NCBI GenBank assembly: GCA_040880365.1
Contig: JBBDIO010000139.1
Coordinates: 1 to 5,138 of the forward strand
Length of the DNA stretch: 5,138 nt
Reading direction: 5' to 3'
From: JBBDIO01 sp040880365
Lineage (GTDB): Bacteria; Chloroflexota; Anaerolineae; Caldilineales; Caldilineaceae
Of this stretch, positions 1 through 5,138 are shown piece by piece. The stretch's first letter is position 1; the number at the start of each line of letters is the position of its first letter. A program made the position numbers and the translations under genes. Below the pieces are notes generated by a model that did not search any database, had not been told where the DNA came from, and saw only the letters and a list, made by a program, of their open reading frames with translations.

Positions 1-650
1 GTCGCACCGCGGCGGGGTTGGGACAAACATTTGCCGGCGTCACCACCGCCGGACGGGGCATCTCGACCCTGGGGAATTTCACATCGCCCGCCGCGCAATT
101 CATGGCTTCGGCCGTGGTGCCCGCCCAGGCCGCGCTCAGCGGCGTCGATCTGGTCCGCGGCACCTATGGCATGGGCAAGGCTTTCAAACGCCAAAAGAAC
201 CTGCGCGGCCTGCAACACAAGTTTGGCGATAACCAGGAACTCGCCGATATGGCGCGCATGGCAAAACAATATCAGTCCAAGCGCAAACGCGCCGCAGGGG
301 TCAACATTGCCGCAGGGGTCATCGGTGGGCTGGGCGCAGGTCTCACCCTTTCGGGCGTCGGGGCCGTCGCCGGTTTGCCGCTCATGGCGCTGGCCGGGCT
401 GATGAAAATGGGCGGCTCGCTCTATGGTACGGCGCGCGATAAAACCTGGGGCAAAGATGAGGCACAGACCAAATACCATAAAGAGCTGGCCTGGGCAGGC
501 TATGCCGCCAAAAATTTCAAAGATGAAAACGTGAAATCCATCCTGAGCAGTATGGGCGCGGAGGATATTGCCCTGGATGAAGCCAAGCTGGAAAAGATGA
601 GCCTGGAAGAACGTACACAGGTGATGAATAAGCAGCTTATGAAGCGTTGA
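1..650 (+). CDS. C-terminal part of a large Ala/Gly-rich protein, possibly DUF4157/eCIS-associated (5' truncated)
   Basis: The frame is open to the left edge (first complete codon at 3), so this is the last 215 residues of a longer protein ending in TGA at 648-650. A TTG at 18 could be read as a start, but it has no Shine-Dalgarno sequence and the frame runs through it. Visible parts in order: a small-residue-rich segment; a basic, probably helical region (about 145-290) with many Lys/Arg/Gln; a long Gly/Ala hydrophobic stretch (about 291-428) with repeated Gly spacing that could form a membrane-inserting hairpin; then a charged, mostly helical tail. No enzyme motif is visible. The layout (basic helix, Gly/Ala hydrophobic block, charged end) resembles, from memory, C-termini of DUF4157 proteins near extracellular contractile injection systems. 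That is inference. Other options are a phage tail-associated or pore-forming-type protein. Coding status is secure; function is not. Confidence 0.8.
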   Translation, partial: RTAAGLGQTFAGVTTAGRGISTLGNFTSPAAQFMASAVVPAQAALSGVDLVRGTYGMGKAFKRQKNLRGLQHKFGDNQELADMARMAKQYQSKRKRAAGVNIAAGVIGGLGAGLTLSGVGAVAGLPLMALAGLMKMGGSLYGTARDKTWGKDEAQTKYHKELAWAGYAAKNFKDENVKSILSSMGAEDIALDEAKLEKMSLEERTQVMNKQLMKR

Positions 651-677
651 CCGTTGCATTGCCAACCGTTGCATTGC
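650..677. repeat. 13-base direct repeat, period 15
   Basis: ACCGTTGCATTGC occurs at 650-662 and again at 665-677, with two bases between copies. The first copy begins on the last base of the upstream stop codon. It is probably a small local duplication; no function is assigned. Confidence 0.75.
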
Positions 678-820
678 ATATGTGCTGTGCCGCGCGCCCG
701 TTTATCCCTGCGACGTTGCGCACCGGGCGCACGATACACCATCTTCAATCATCGGGCCTGAATCATCGGCCCCTCCCCCCACGAATTGCCCCCAGAGAAT
801 CGACCCTGCGAGTTCCCCAC

Positions 821-849
821 TAGACAAGTCAACAATCCTCAGTTAGGAT
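821..849 (+). promoter_or_regulatory. Candidate sigma70-type promoter for the 993-5043 gene set
   Basis: TAGACA at 821-826 matches the -35 consensus TTGACA at 5 of 6 positions. It is followed by exactly 17 bases and then TAGGAT at 844-849, which matches TATAAT at 4 of 6 including the key first, second and last bases. Transcription would start near 856 and leave a leader of roughly 137 bases. The -10 element also sits in one arm of small competing stems. Such matches arise by chance, and housekeeping promoters of the probable host phylum are poorly known to me, so this is a candidate only. Confidence 0.35.
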
Positions 850-967
850 CAACCCTGAATCCTGGATGGCTGACGGTAGCCCCGGCGCGCATATCAACCG
901 CGCACATACAGGTAGCGTAGACAAACTGCGTCCATACAAACAACGCGCGTACAGAATGCGCATACAT

Positions 968-975
968 AAAGGAGA
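968..975 (+). promoter_or_regulatory. Shine-Dalgarno sequence unusually far from its start codon
   Basis: AAAGGAGA is a near-perfect ribosome binding sequence, but 18 bases separate its AGGAG core (970-974) from the ATG at 993. The usual distance is 5-9. No ATG, GTG or TTG in any frame lies at the normal distance. A weaker AGAGA at 979-983 is 9 bases from the ATG and may be the working site. Confidence 0.5.
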
Positions 976-992
976 ACCAGAGAAAATCACTC

Positions 993-1949
993 ATGTTTAG
1001 CTCCAGACTTCGCGACAAATTACTTGGGACAGAAGGCTTCGTTTCGCTCTATGGCACCACCCCGCCGCGCGCCAATGCATCGCCCGCGCGCATTGCCGCG
1101 GCAACCGACAAACTGGCCGCGCGCCTGGCCCAGTTGCCTATCGATGGCGTGGTCGTTTATGATGTGCAGGACGAAGCCGGGCGCACAGTCGAACCGCGCC
1201 CCTTTCCCTTTTTACCCACATTAGATTCCCGGGCCTATGCCCAGCAACTGCAACAACAGACCGGGCACGCCACGATTGTCTATAAATGCGTGGCAGAGAT
1301 GCCCGAAGCACCCTGGCGTAGCTGGCTCGACGATTCCCAGCATACCTATGGCGTGGAAAATCTGTCATTGGTGGGCAAACCCGCATCCCATGTAGATGAT
1401 CACGGGCTTACCCTTTCCCAGGCGACGCGCATGGCCGCGGCCCATCCTGCCCAATTTGCGCTGGGAGGCGTGGTCATCGCCGAACGCCATCTGAACGGTG
1501 TGAGCGAGGCCAAGCGCATTGTGCGCAAGACGCAAAACGGCTGCCGCTATTTCATTTCGCAAGCCGTCTATCACGCGGCAACCAGCGCACGCCTGCTCGC
1601 CGACTATGCGCAGGTCTGTGCCCAGGAAAATCTGCCGCCTGCGCGCCTGGTCCTGACTTTTGTGCCGGTGGGGCGCGAAAAGACGATGGAATTTATGCGC
1701 TGGCTGGGCATTAAAATTACGCCGGAAACCACCCGCGCCATCTTGGGTTCGTCCACGCCGGTGAGTAAGTCTATCGAGATTTGCTGCGACAACCTGCGCC
1801 GCATCCTCGACCAACCCTGTGCAGAATCACTGGCATTGGGCATCAATGTCGAAAGCATCTCCATTCACAAAGATGAAATCGACGCATCGGTCGATCTCTT
1901 TCACGCACTGCAAGAAGTGATGCATGGCGAATACAAAGCCATGCACTAA
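993..1949 (+). CDS. Methylenetetrahydrofolate reductase (MetF) superfamily protein, divergent
   Basis: The protein has 318 residues, close to bacterial MetF (about 300), and probably forms the same TIM barrel in the cytoplasm. Alignment by eye to E. coli MetF: LYGTTPPRA (19-27) sits where MetF has its N-terminal E-x-x-P-P motif; GGVVIAERH (158-166) followed by SEAKRIVRKTQNG (171-183) matches the MetF strand and 'Lys-x-Lys...Gly' helix; FISQAVYHA (187-195) matches AITQFFFD, keeping the Gln of the folate site; LVLTFVPVG (219-227) matches the 'PGILPV' strand; and GINVESISIH (283-292) matches the last barrel strand. Oddities: the catalytic Glu of MetF (E28 in E. coli) appears to be Gly, and the flavin/folate Asp region (around MetF D120) reads LVGKPAS (126-132). 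Canonical FAD- and NADH-dependent reduction of methylene-THF is therefore uncertain; a related folate or other reductase activity is possible. ATG 993 is the only plausible start in frame. First of four co-directional genes. The superfamily call is fairly sure, the reaction is not. Confidence 0.72.
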   Translation: MFSSRLRDKLLGTEGFVSLYGTTPPRANASPARIAAATDKLAARLAQLPIDGVVVYDVQDEAGRTVEPRPFPFLPTLDSRAYAQQLQQQTGHATIVYKCVAEMPEAPWRSWLDDSQHTYGVENLSLVGKPASHVDDHGLTLSQATRMAAAHPAQFALGGVVIAERHLNGVSEAKRIVRKTQNGCRYFISQAVYHAATSARLLADYAQVCAQENLPPARLVLTFVPVGREKTMEFMRWLGIKITPETTRAILGSSTPVSKSIEICCDNLRRILDQPCAESLALGINVESISIHKDEIDASVDLFHALQEVMHGEYKAMH

Positions 1950-2005
1950 CAATCCCTACTCGCCTATCCGCCGCCCATTCCCACCCGGCTCCACCCAAAC
2001 TCCAT

Positions 2006-2011
2006 AAGGAG
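2006..2011 (+). promoter_or_regulatory. Shine-Dalgarno sequence of the DUF3500 gene
   Basis: AAGGAG lies 6 bases before the ATG at 2018. It is a strong, well-placed site that fixes this start and suggests efficient translation. The preceding spacer (1950-2005) is C-rich with few G, and no terminator hairpin is visible, which is consistent with co-transcription from the MetF-like gene. Confidence 0.8.
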
Positions 2012-2017
2012 AGTTGC

Positions 2018-3121
2018 ATGGCATCACACCATTCTGAACACCCACTGGATCCCCGGCTGGGCGCAGGCGCGGCCAACGTGGTCCAGCGCATGGGCGAAGC
2101 CGCCGAGGATTTTCTGGCGTCGCTGACCGCCGACCAAAAAGCCAAAACCGTCTTTGCCATCGACCAGGAAGCCAAACGTACCTTCTGGCACTACACGCCC
2201 ATTGATCGCGACGGGTTGACGCTCAACGAGATGGAACCGCACCAGCGACAACTTGCACTGCGCCTGGTCGCGACCGGCCTGAGCCATCAGGGCTATGTTA
2301 CCGCCTCCACCATCATGGGGCTGGAAACTACGCTGGATTTTCTGGAAGGCGGCAAATCCCCTTGGCAGCGCGATTCACGCCGCTATTACGTGCGCATCTT
2401 CGCTAGTCCCAGCGCAGATGCGCCGTGGGGCTGGAGCTTTGAAGGCCATCACATTTCGCTCAATTTCACCATTGCCGGCGGCAAGATTATCGCGCCCACA
2501 CCCACCTTTTTTGGCGCAAATCCTGCCGAAGCCACGCTGGGCGGGGTGAGCACGCTGCGCCCGCTCCAGGGGATAGAAGACCTGGCGCGCGAATTCGTCC
2601 ACCTGTTGAATACCGACCAGCGCGCCGGCGCAATTATTGCCCAGTCCGCCCCGCCCGATATCGTGATGACCAACCGGGCCTATATGGAAGATGGCGCGCT
2701 GTTGAACAGTGACGAAGAAGCTGCCCAATGGCAAGCCGCCCACAATGTGAGCGCAACCGAACTGGAAGCGCTGCGCTTCCACACGGCCCACCCCCAGGGT
2801 GTCTCCACTGCGACCCTGCAACCCGGACAGGAGGAGCTGTTGCTCCAGCTCATCGGCGAATACATCCACCGGATGCCCGATGAACTCGCCGAAATCGAAC
2901 TGGCAAAATTGCAGCACAATGGCGAGGCCCCGATTCACTTTGCCTGGGCAGGCGGCATCGAACGCCACCAGCCGCACTACTATCGCATCCAGGCTGAGCA
3001 TTTTCTGGTGGAATATGACAATACCCAGAACAACGCCAACCACATCCATTCGGTTTGGCGCAGCCCCCACGACGATTTTGGCGCAAATATCCTGGCGCGC
3101 CACTATGCGCACAGCCATTAA
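2018..3121 (+). CDS. DUF3500 family protein
   Basis: A 367-residue protein with the full set of DUF3500 (PF12006) landmarks recalled from the family: WHYTP (57-61), a YYVRIF strand (123-128), PWGWSFEGHH (136-145), LNFT (148-151), FFGANP (164-169), HFAWAG (307-312), HYYRIQ (320-325), the signature EYDNTQNNANHIHSVWR (332-348) and DDFG (352-355) near the C-terminus. No biochemical role is established for the family that I know of. The conserved His-rich motifs (EGHH, NHIH) suggest a metal or polar active site, which is inference. The N-terminus (MASHHSEHPLD) has no signal peptide and no membrane segment is seen, so the protein is probably cytoplasmic. Residues about 219-258, between the PPDI motif and the following helix, look longer than in the version of the family I remember. 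ATG 2018 is supported by AAGGAG six bases upstream. It lies 68 bases after the MetF-like gene, probably in the same transcript. Confidence 0.92.
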   Translation: MASHHSEHPLDPRLGAGAANVVQRMGEAAEDFLASLTADQKAKTVFAIDQEAKRTFWHYTPIDRDGLTLNEMEPHQRQLALRLVATGLSHQGYVTASTIMGLETTLDFLEGGKSPWQRDSRRYYVRIFASPSADAPWGWSFEGHHISLNFTIAGGKIIAPTPTFFGANPAEATLGGVSTLRPLQGIEDLAREFVHLLNTDQRAGAIIAQSAPPDIVMTNRAYMEDGALLNSDEEAAQWQAAHNVSATELEALRFHTAHPQGVSTATLQPGQEELLLQLIGEYIHRMPDELAEIELAKLQHNGEAPIHFAWAGGIERHQPHYYRIQAEHFLVEYDNTQNNANHIHSVWRSPHDDFGANILARHYAHSH

Positions 3122-3151
3122 CCGCCACCGTATCGACAGTCAAACTTGTGA

Positions 3152-3168
3152 CGGCAAAACGATTGCCG
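3152..3168. other. Intergenic hairpin after the DUF3500 gene
   Basis: CGGCAA (3152-3157) and TTGCCG (3163-3168) form a perfect 6-base stem with a 5-base loop, 30 bases after the DUF3500 stop. No T-run follows, so it is not a classical intrinsic terminator. It may be a processing or stability element between the two genes, or chance. Confidence 0.35.
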
Positions 3169-3199
3169 CGCTAGCTGCTGCACGGCCCACGACAAGATT

Positions 3200-3224
3200 A
3201 AACGGTAACATAAAACGGTAACAT
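3200..3224. repeat. 12-base tandem repeat directly upstream of the YfiT-like start
   Basis: AAACGGTAACAT occurs at 3200-3211 and 3213-3224, one base apart, and ends 4 bases before the ATG at 3229. The repeat occupies the place where a Shine-Dalgarno sequence is expected, and none is otherwise seen. It may be an accidental duplication or a regulator-binding/translation element. Confidence 0.75.
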
Positions 3225-3228
3225 CAAG

Positions 3229-3738
3229 ATGCCAGAACTTTCTGCTCCGACAAGGCTGGATCCGGAAAAAGTAGCGTTAATCGCCCGCATCGCGAATCTG
3301 CCGGGCGAACTGCGCGCGCTCACCGCCAATCTCACCGCGCACCAGCTCACCACACCCTGGCTGGCGGGTGAATGGACCGTCGCGCAAAATGTGCACCATG
3401 TAGCAGATTCGCACCTCAACAGCTATATCCGCTGCAAGCTCATACTCACCGAAGACCACCCCACGCTGAAGTCCTATGACCAGGATATCTGGGCGGCGCT
3501 GCCCGATAGCCAAAGCGCAGATCTCGCGCCCTCGCTACACTTGCTGACCGGGCTGCACGCGCGCTGGGTACATTTCTGGCAAACGCTGCCCGCCGATGGC
3601 TGGGCGCGCACGGCCTATCACCCGGAAAACGGTACGGTGCGCCTGGTCGATCAACTGGCCTACTACGCCGACCACGGCGCGGGTCATCTCGATCAGATCA
3701 CGCGTACACTGGCAGCCGGTGGCATTGCGCCCACCTAG
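3229..3738 (+). CDS. DinB superfamily protein of the YfiT/BstA type (metal-dependent putative thiol S-transferase)
   Basis: A 169-residue four-helix-bundle protein, the usual length for the family. EWTVAQNVHHVADSHLNSYI (48-67) closely follows the B. subtilis YfiT segment recalled as GGWTVRQVVHHLADSHMNSY. The shared pattern continues through KLILTED (70-76), SYDQDIW (82-88), SLHLL..LH.RW (102-113) and YHPENG (130-135). The metal site of YfiT (His67, His160, His164) corresponds to His57, His149 and His153 here, so the three-His triad is complete. Characterised relatives bind a divalent metal and, in Firmicutes, transfer bacillithiol to electrophiles; whether this host makes bacillithiol cannot be judged here, so the thiol is unknown. 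A cytoplasmic detoxification role is the family-based expectation. ATG 3229 is the only start that keeps helix 1, although its ribosome site is weak. The gene lies 107 bases after the DUF3500 gene, across a hairpin and a tandem repeat. Confidence 0.88.
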   Translation: MPELSAPTRLDPEKVALIARIANLPGELRALTANLTAHQLTTPWLAGEWTVAQNVHHVADSHLNSYIRCKLILTEDHPTLKSYDQDIWAALPDSQSADLAPSLHLLTGLHARWVHFWQTLPADGWARTAYHPENGTVRLVDQLAYYADHGAGHLDQITRTLAAGGIAPT

Positions 3739-3755
3739 GCGCGGTTGCCGCGTTT
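3737..3755 (+). terminator. Hairpin at the YfiT-like stop codon, weak terminator or attenuator
   Basis: CGCGG (3740-3744) pairs with CCGCG (3748-3752) around a TTG loop. Two G-U pairs and an A-T pair extend the stem to 8 base pairs (3737-3744 with 3748-3755), and its distal end is TTT. It overlaps the TAG stop (3736-3738). A longer T-run (3772-3777) is about 17 bases further on, too far to be part of a standard terminator. It could reduce read-through into the oxidoreductase gene. Confidence 0.35.
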
Positions 3756-3784
3756 CATCCCAACCCTCAACTTTTTTAGATCCC

Positions 3785-3788
3785 GGAG
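3785..3788 (+). promoter_or_regulatory. Shine-Dalgarno sequence deciding the oxidoreductase start
   Basis: GGAG lies 7 bases before TTG 3796 and 4 bases before TTG 3793, which favours 3796. The more distal TTG at 3745 sits in a hairpin loop and has no such site. Confidence 0.6.
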
Positions 3789-3795
3789 TAGATTG

Positions 3796-5043
3796 TTGCC
3801 AACCGCAGTAGTATTAGGTGCAGGAATCCAGGGCATTTGCAGTGCCCTGGCCCTGGCTCACCAGGGCTATCATGTACAGCTGATCGATCAGGCCACCAAC
3901 GGCATGTTGCGCACCAGTCTGGTGGGCGAAGGCAAGATTCACCTGGGCTTTGTCTATGCCAAAGATACCACCATGCGCACGCCCCGGCTCATGCTCCACG
4001 CGGCCATGCGCTTCGCACCGTTGCTGGAAAAATGGCTGGGCAGCCCGCTTGGCTGGGACCAACTGAAATCCCGCCCCTTTGCCTATGGCGTCATGCCCGA
4101 CTCCATGGTGTCGCTCGACACGTTGCTAGCCAGCTATGCACGCCTGCAAACTGTCTGGGATGACCTACGCGGACACGCGCACTATGCCTATCTGGGCGAA
4201 AACCCTGCGCGGCTCTGGTCCGACCCCATCGGCGCGGGAACCCCGGAATTCCCCCCCGTCCACGGCATTGCCCACTGGATTGATACCACCGAAGTCGCAC
4301 TACACATACCAAAATTTCGTCAGATATTGTTGCGCGCCATTGAAGCCCACTCTTGCATAATCACGCGCTACGCGCAGCGCGTAGAAAGCGTGGCGCGCAC
4401 GGCACACGGCTTTTGCACCACCATCTGCGCGCCGTCTGGCGCACGCACCCATGTAGAATCGGAGATTGTGGTCAATTGTCTGTGGGCAGGACGCTTGCAA
4501 CTCGACGCGCAATTGGGCCTGATGCCCACGCGCCCCTGGAGCTATCGCCTGAAATACAGTCTGCGCGGCACCATTGCCCCCAATACGCCGCCCCCGCCCA
4601 CCGTGACCCTGGTATTGGGCCGCTATGGCGATGTGGTCTGGTGGCCGCAGGACAACAGCGTCTATGCCTCCTGGTATCCTGCCTGTTTACAGGGCTGGAG
4701 CCAGGAACTCGCACCCGATTCCGACCTATTGGCCGCGGCCGCAGGCGAGATCTCGCCCAGCACCAAACAACAGGTCATAGCCGACACGCTCAACGCACTC
4801 GGCGCGATTGTGCCGGGATTGGGGCGCATGGCAGTGACCTCGGTCGGCGCGGGCATCATCTTTGCCTGGGGGCAAAGCGATATCGACGATCCCGCCAGCG
4901 CGCTGCACCAGCGCGCCGATACGGGCGTATTGGCGCACGACGGCTACTTTTCCATCAATACCGGGAAGTTCACCACTGCGCCTCTCTTTGCCCAGCAACT
5001 CGTTGAGCATGTCCACGGCAAGATCCCGTCCCTGCTGGTATAA
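3796..5043 (+). CDS. FAD-dependent oxidoreductase, DAO-like fold
   Basis: With TTG 3796 as start the protein has 415 residues and opens directly with a Rossmann beta strand and the dinucleotide motif AVVLGAGIQG (4-13), with the acidic residue that holds the FAD ribose at Asp31 (LID). Next comes VGEGKIHLGFVYA (43-55), a glycine-rich segment characteristic of this DAO-like subgroup, then a central substrate domain, a second FAD-contacting strand ending in VVNCLWAG (225-232), and the C-terminal flavin segment GYFSINTGKFTTAPLFAQ (383-400). No signal peptide or membrane span is seen, so it should be cytoplasmic. The substrate is unknown; DAO-fold enzymes oxidise amines, amino or hydroxy acids and sugar derivatives, and I recall GEGKIHLG-type proteins near glycan or glycosyltransferase genes (uncertain). 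A TTG at 3745 would add 17 residues but lies in a hairpin loop and would push the FAD motif away from the N-terminus. It follows the YfiT-like gene by 57 bases. Confidence 0.85.
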   Translation: MPTAVVLGAGIQGICSALALAHQGYHVQLIDQATNGMLRTSLVGEGKIHLGFVYAKDTTMRTPRLMLHAAMRFAPLLEKWLGSPLGWDQLKSRPFAYGVMPDSMVSLDTLLASYARLQTVWDDLRGHAHYAYLGENPARLWSDPIGAGTPEFPPVHGIAHWIDTTEVALHIPKFRQILLRAIEAHSCIITRYAQRVESVARTAHGFCTTICAPSGARTHVESEIVVNCLWAGRLQLDAQLGLMPTRPWSYRLKYSLRGTIAPNTPPPPTVTLVLGRYGDVVWWPQDNSVYASWYPACLQGWSQELAPDSDLLAAAAGEISPSTKQQVIADTLNALGAIVPGLGRMAVTSVGAGIIFAWGQSDIDDPASALHQRADTGVLAHDGYFSINTGKFTTAPLFAQQLVEHVHGKIPSLLV

Positions 5044-5071
5044 CATTTCCAAAAAGGCACTGACCTCGCCC

Positions 5072-5138
5072 ATGCTGCCACACAACACATCACAAACTAC
5101 CTCCTCGAAAACCACCCCTCCCCCCCAAAAATGGCCGC
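5072..5138 (+). CDS. Possible N-terminus of a further gene (3' truncated)
   Basis: From ATG 5072 the frame stays open for 22 codons to the window end and encodes a polar Ser/Thr/Pro-rich start (MLPHNTSQTTSSKTTPPPQ) ending in KWP. It lies 28 bases after the oxidoreductase stop on the same strand. AAGG at 5054-5057 is 14 bases upstream, too distant for a good ribosome site. A second ATG at 5131 in another frame (ATG GCC GC) is an equally possible start but has only C-rich sequence before it. Function cannot be judged from so few residues. Confidence 0.3.
   Translation, partial: MLPHNTSQTTSSKTTPPPQKWP

Larger units (their letters stand above)
651..992. other. 342-base intergenic region with repeats and leader
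   Basis: No gene of convincing size lies here. Contents from left to right: a 13-base direct repeat (650-662 and 665-677); a 7-base perfect inverted repeat (694-700 with 724-730, 23-base loop, no T-run) that might mark the end of the upstream transcript; a 9-base repeat AATCATCGG (747-755 and 761-769) that includes a GGGCC/GGCCC stem (754-758 with 768-772); C-rich runs at 770-780 and 789-793; a candidate promoter at 821-849; competing 5-base stems ATCCT/AGGAT/ATCCT (835-839, 845-849, 859-863); and an A/C-rich leader with degenerate GCG..ATACA units before the Shine-Dalgarno sequence at 970-974. A 44-codon ORF (866-1000) crosses into the next gene and is treated as a finding. Confidence 0.6.

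Noticed and set aside
694..730. Intrinsic terminator after the first gene
   Set aside because: The 7-base inverted repeat is perfect but has a 23-base loop and no T-run, so a terminator call is not justified.
770..793. G-quadruplex on the minus strand
   Set aside because: Only three clear G-runs (5, 6 and 4 G) are present and a fourth is missing, so a standard quadruplex is not supported.
2375..3118. Long 247-codon open frame on the minus strand opposite the DUF3500 gene
   Set aside because: It is the antisense of a gene with clear family motifs. The protein looks like a GC-rich shadow with no domain, and no ribosome site was identified.
3745..3795. Upstream TTG start giving the oxidoreductase 17 extra residues
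   Set aside because: The TTG lies in the loop of a hairpin, has no Shine-Dalgarno sequence, and the extra residues would precede a dinucleotide motif that normally sits at the extreme N-terminus.
4726..5115. 129-codon minus-strand frame at the right end
   Set aside because: Most of it is antisense to the oxidoreductase C-terminus, including its conserved flavin segment. The part outside is short and has no recognisable domain.
1..5138. CRISPR array, tRNA, rRNA, transposase or attachment site
   Set aside because: No regularly spaced long repeats, cloverleaf-like sequence, transposase motif or terminal inverted repeats were seen on either strand.

Overview
The window is a GC-rich (about 60%) bacterial stretch read entirely on the + strand: the 3' end of one gene, four complete genes, and possibly the first codons of a sixth. 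Codon use is strongly GC-biased, and spacers are C-rich and G-poor. The overall style of the proteins (an Ala/Gly-rich C-terminus like those of DUF4157-type proteins, a YfiT-like DinB protein, a DUF3500 protein) would fit a Chloroflexota-type environmental bacterium. That placement is an impression and not a demonstrated assignment.

Layout. (1) Positions 1-650: C-terminal 215 residues of a protein that begins upstream, with a basic helical segment, a long Gly/Ala-rich hydrophobic stretch and a charged tail. (2) 651-992: a 342-base spacer with short direct repeats, a candidate sigma70-like promoter (821-849), a 44-codon upstream ORF overlapping the next start, and a Shine-Dalgarno sequence unusually far from the start. 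(3) 993-1949: a protein of the methylenetetrahydrofolate reductase (MetF) superfamily that lacks the usual catalytic Glu. (4) 2018-3121: a clear DUF3500 protein of unknown function. (5) 3229-3738: a DinB/YfiT-type metal-dependent protein with the three-His site intact. (6) 3796-5043: an FAD-dependent oxidoreductase of the DAO fold, with a TTG start chosen from the Shine-Dalgarno position. (7) 5072-end: a possible Ser/Thr/Pro-rich N-terminus of a further gene.

The four complete genes are co-directional with gaps of 68, 107 and 57 bases, so they could be one transcription unit. However, a hairpin sits in the 3122-3228 gap and another directly after the YfiT-like stop codon, so read-through may be partial. 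A one-carbon/redox theme (MetF fold plus DAO-type flavoprotein) is possible but is inference. The truncated first gene most likely belongs to a different, upstream locus. It looks like the C-terminus of a DUF4157-type protein associated with extracellular contractile injection systems, which can only be tested with upstream sequence.
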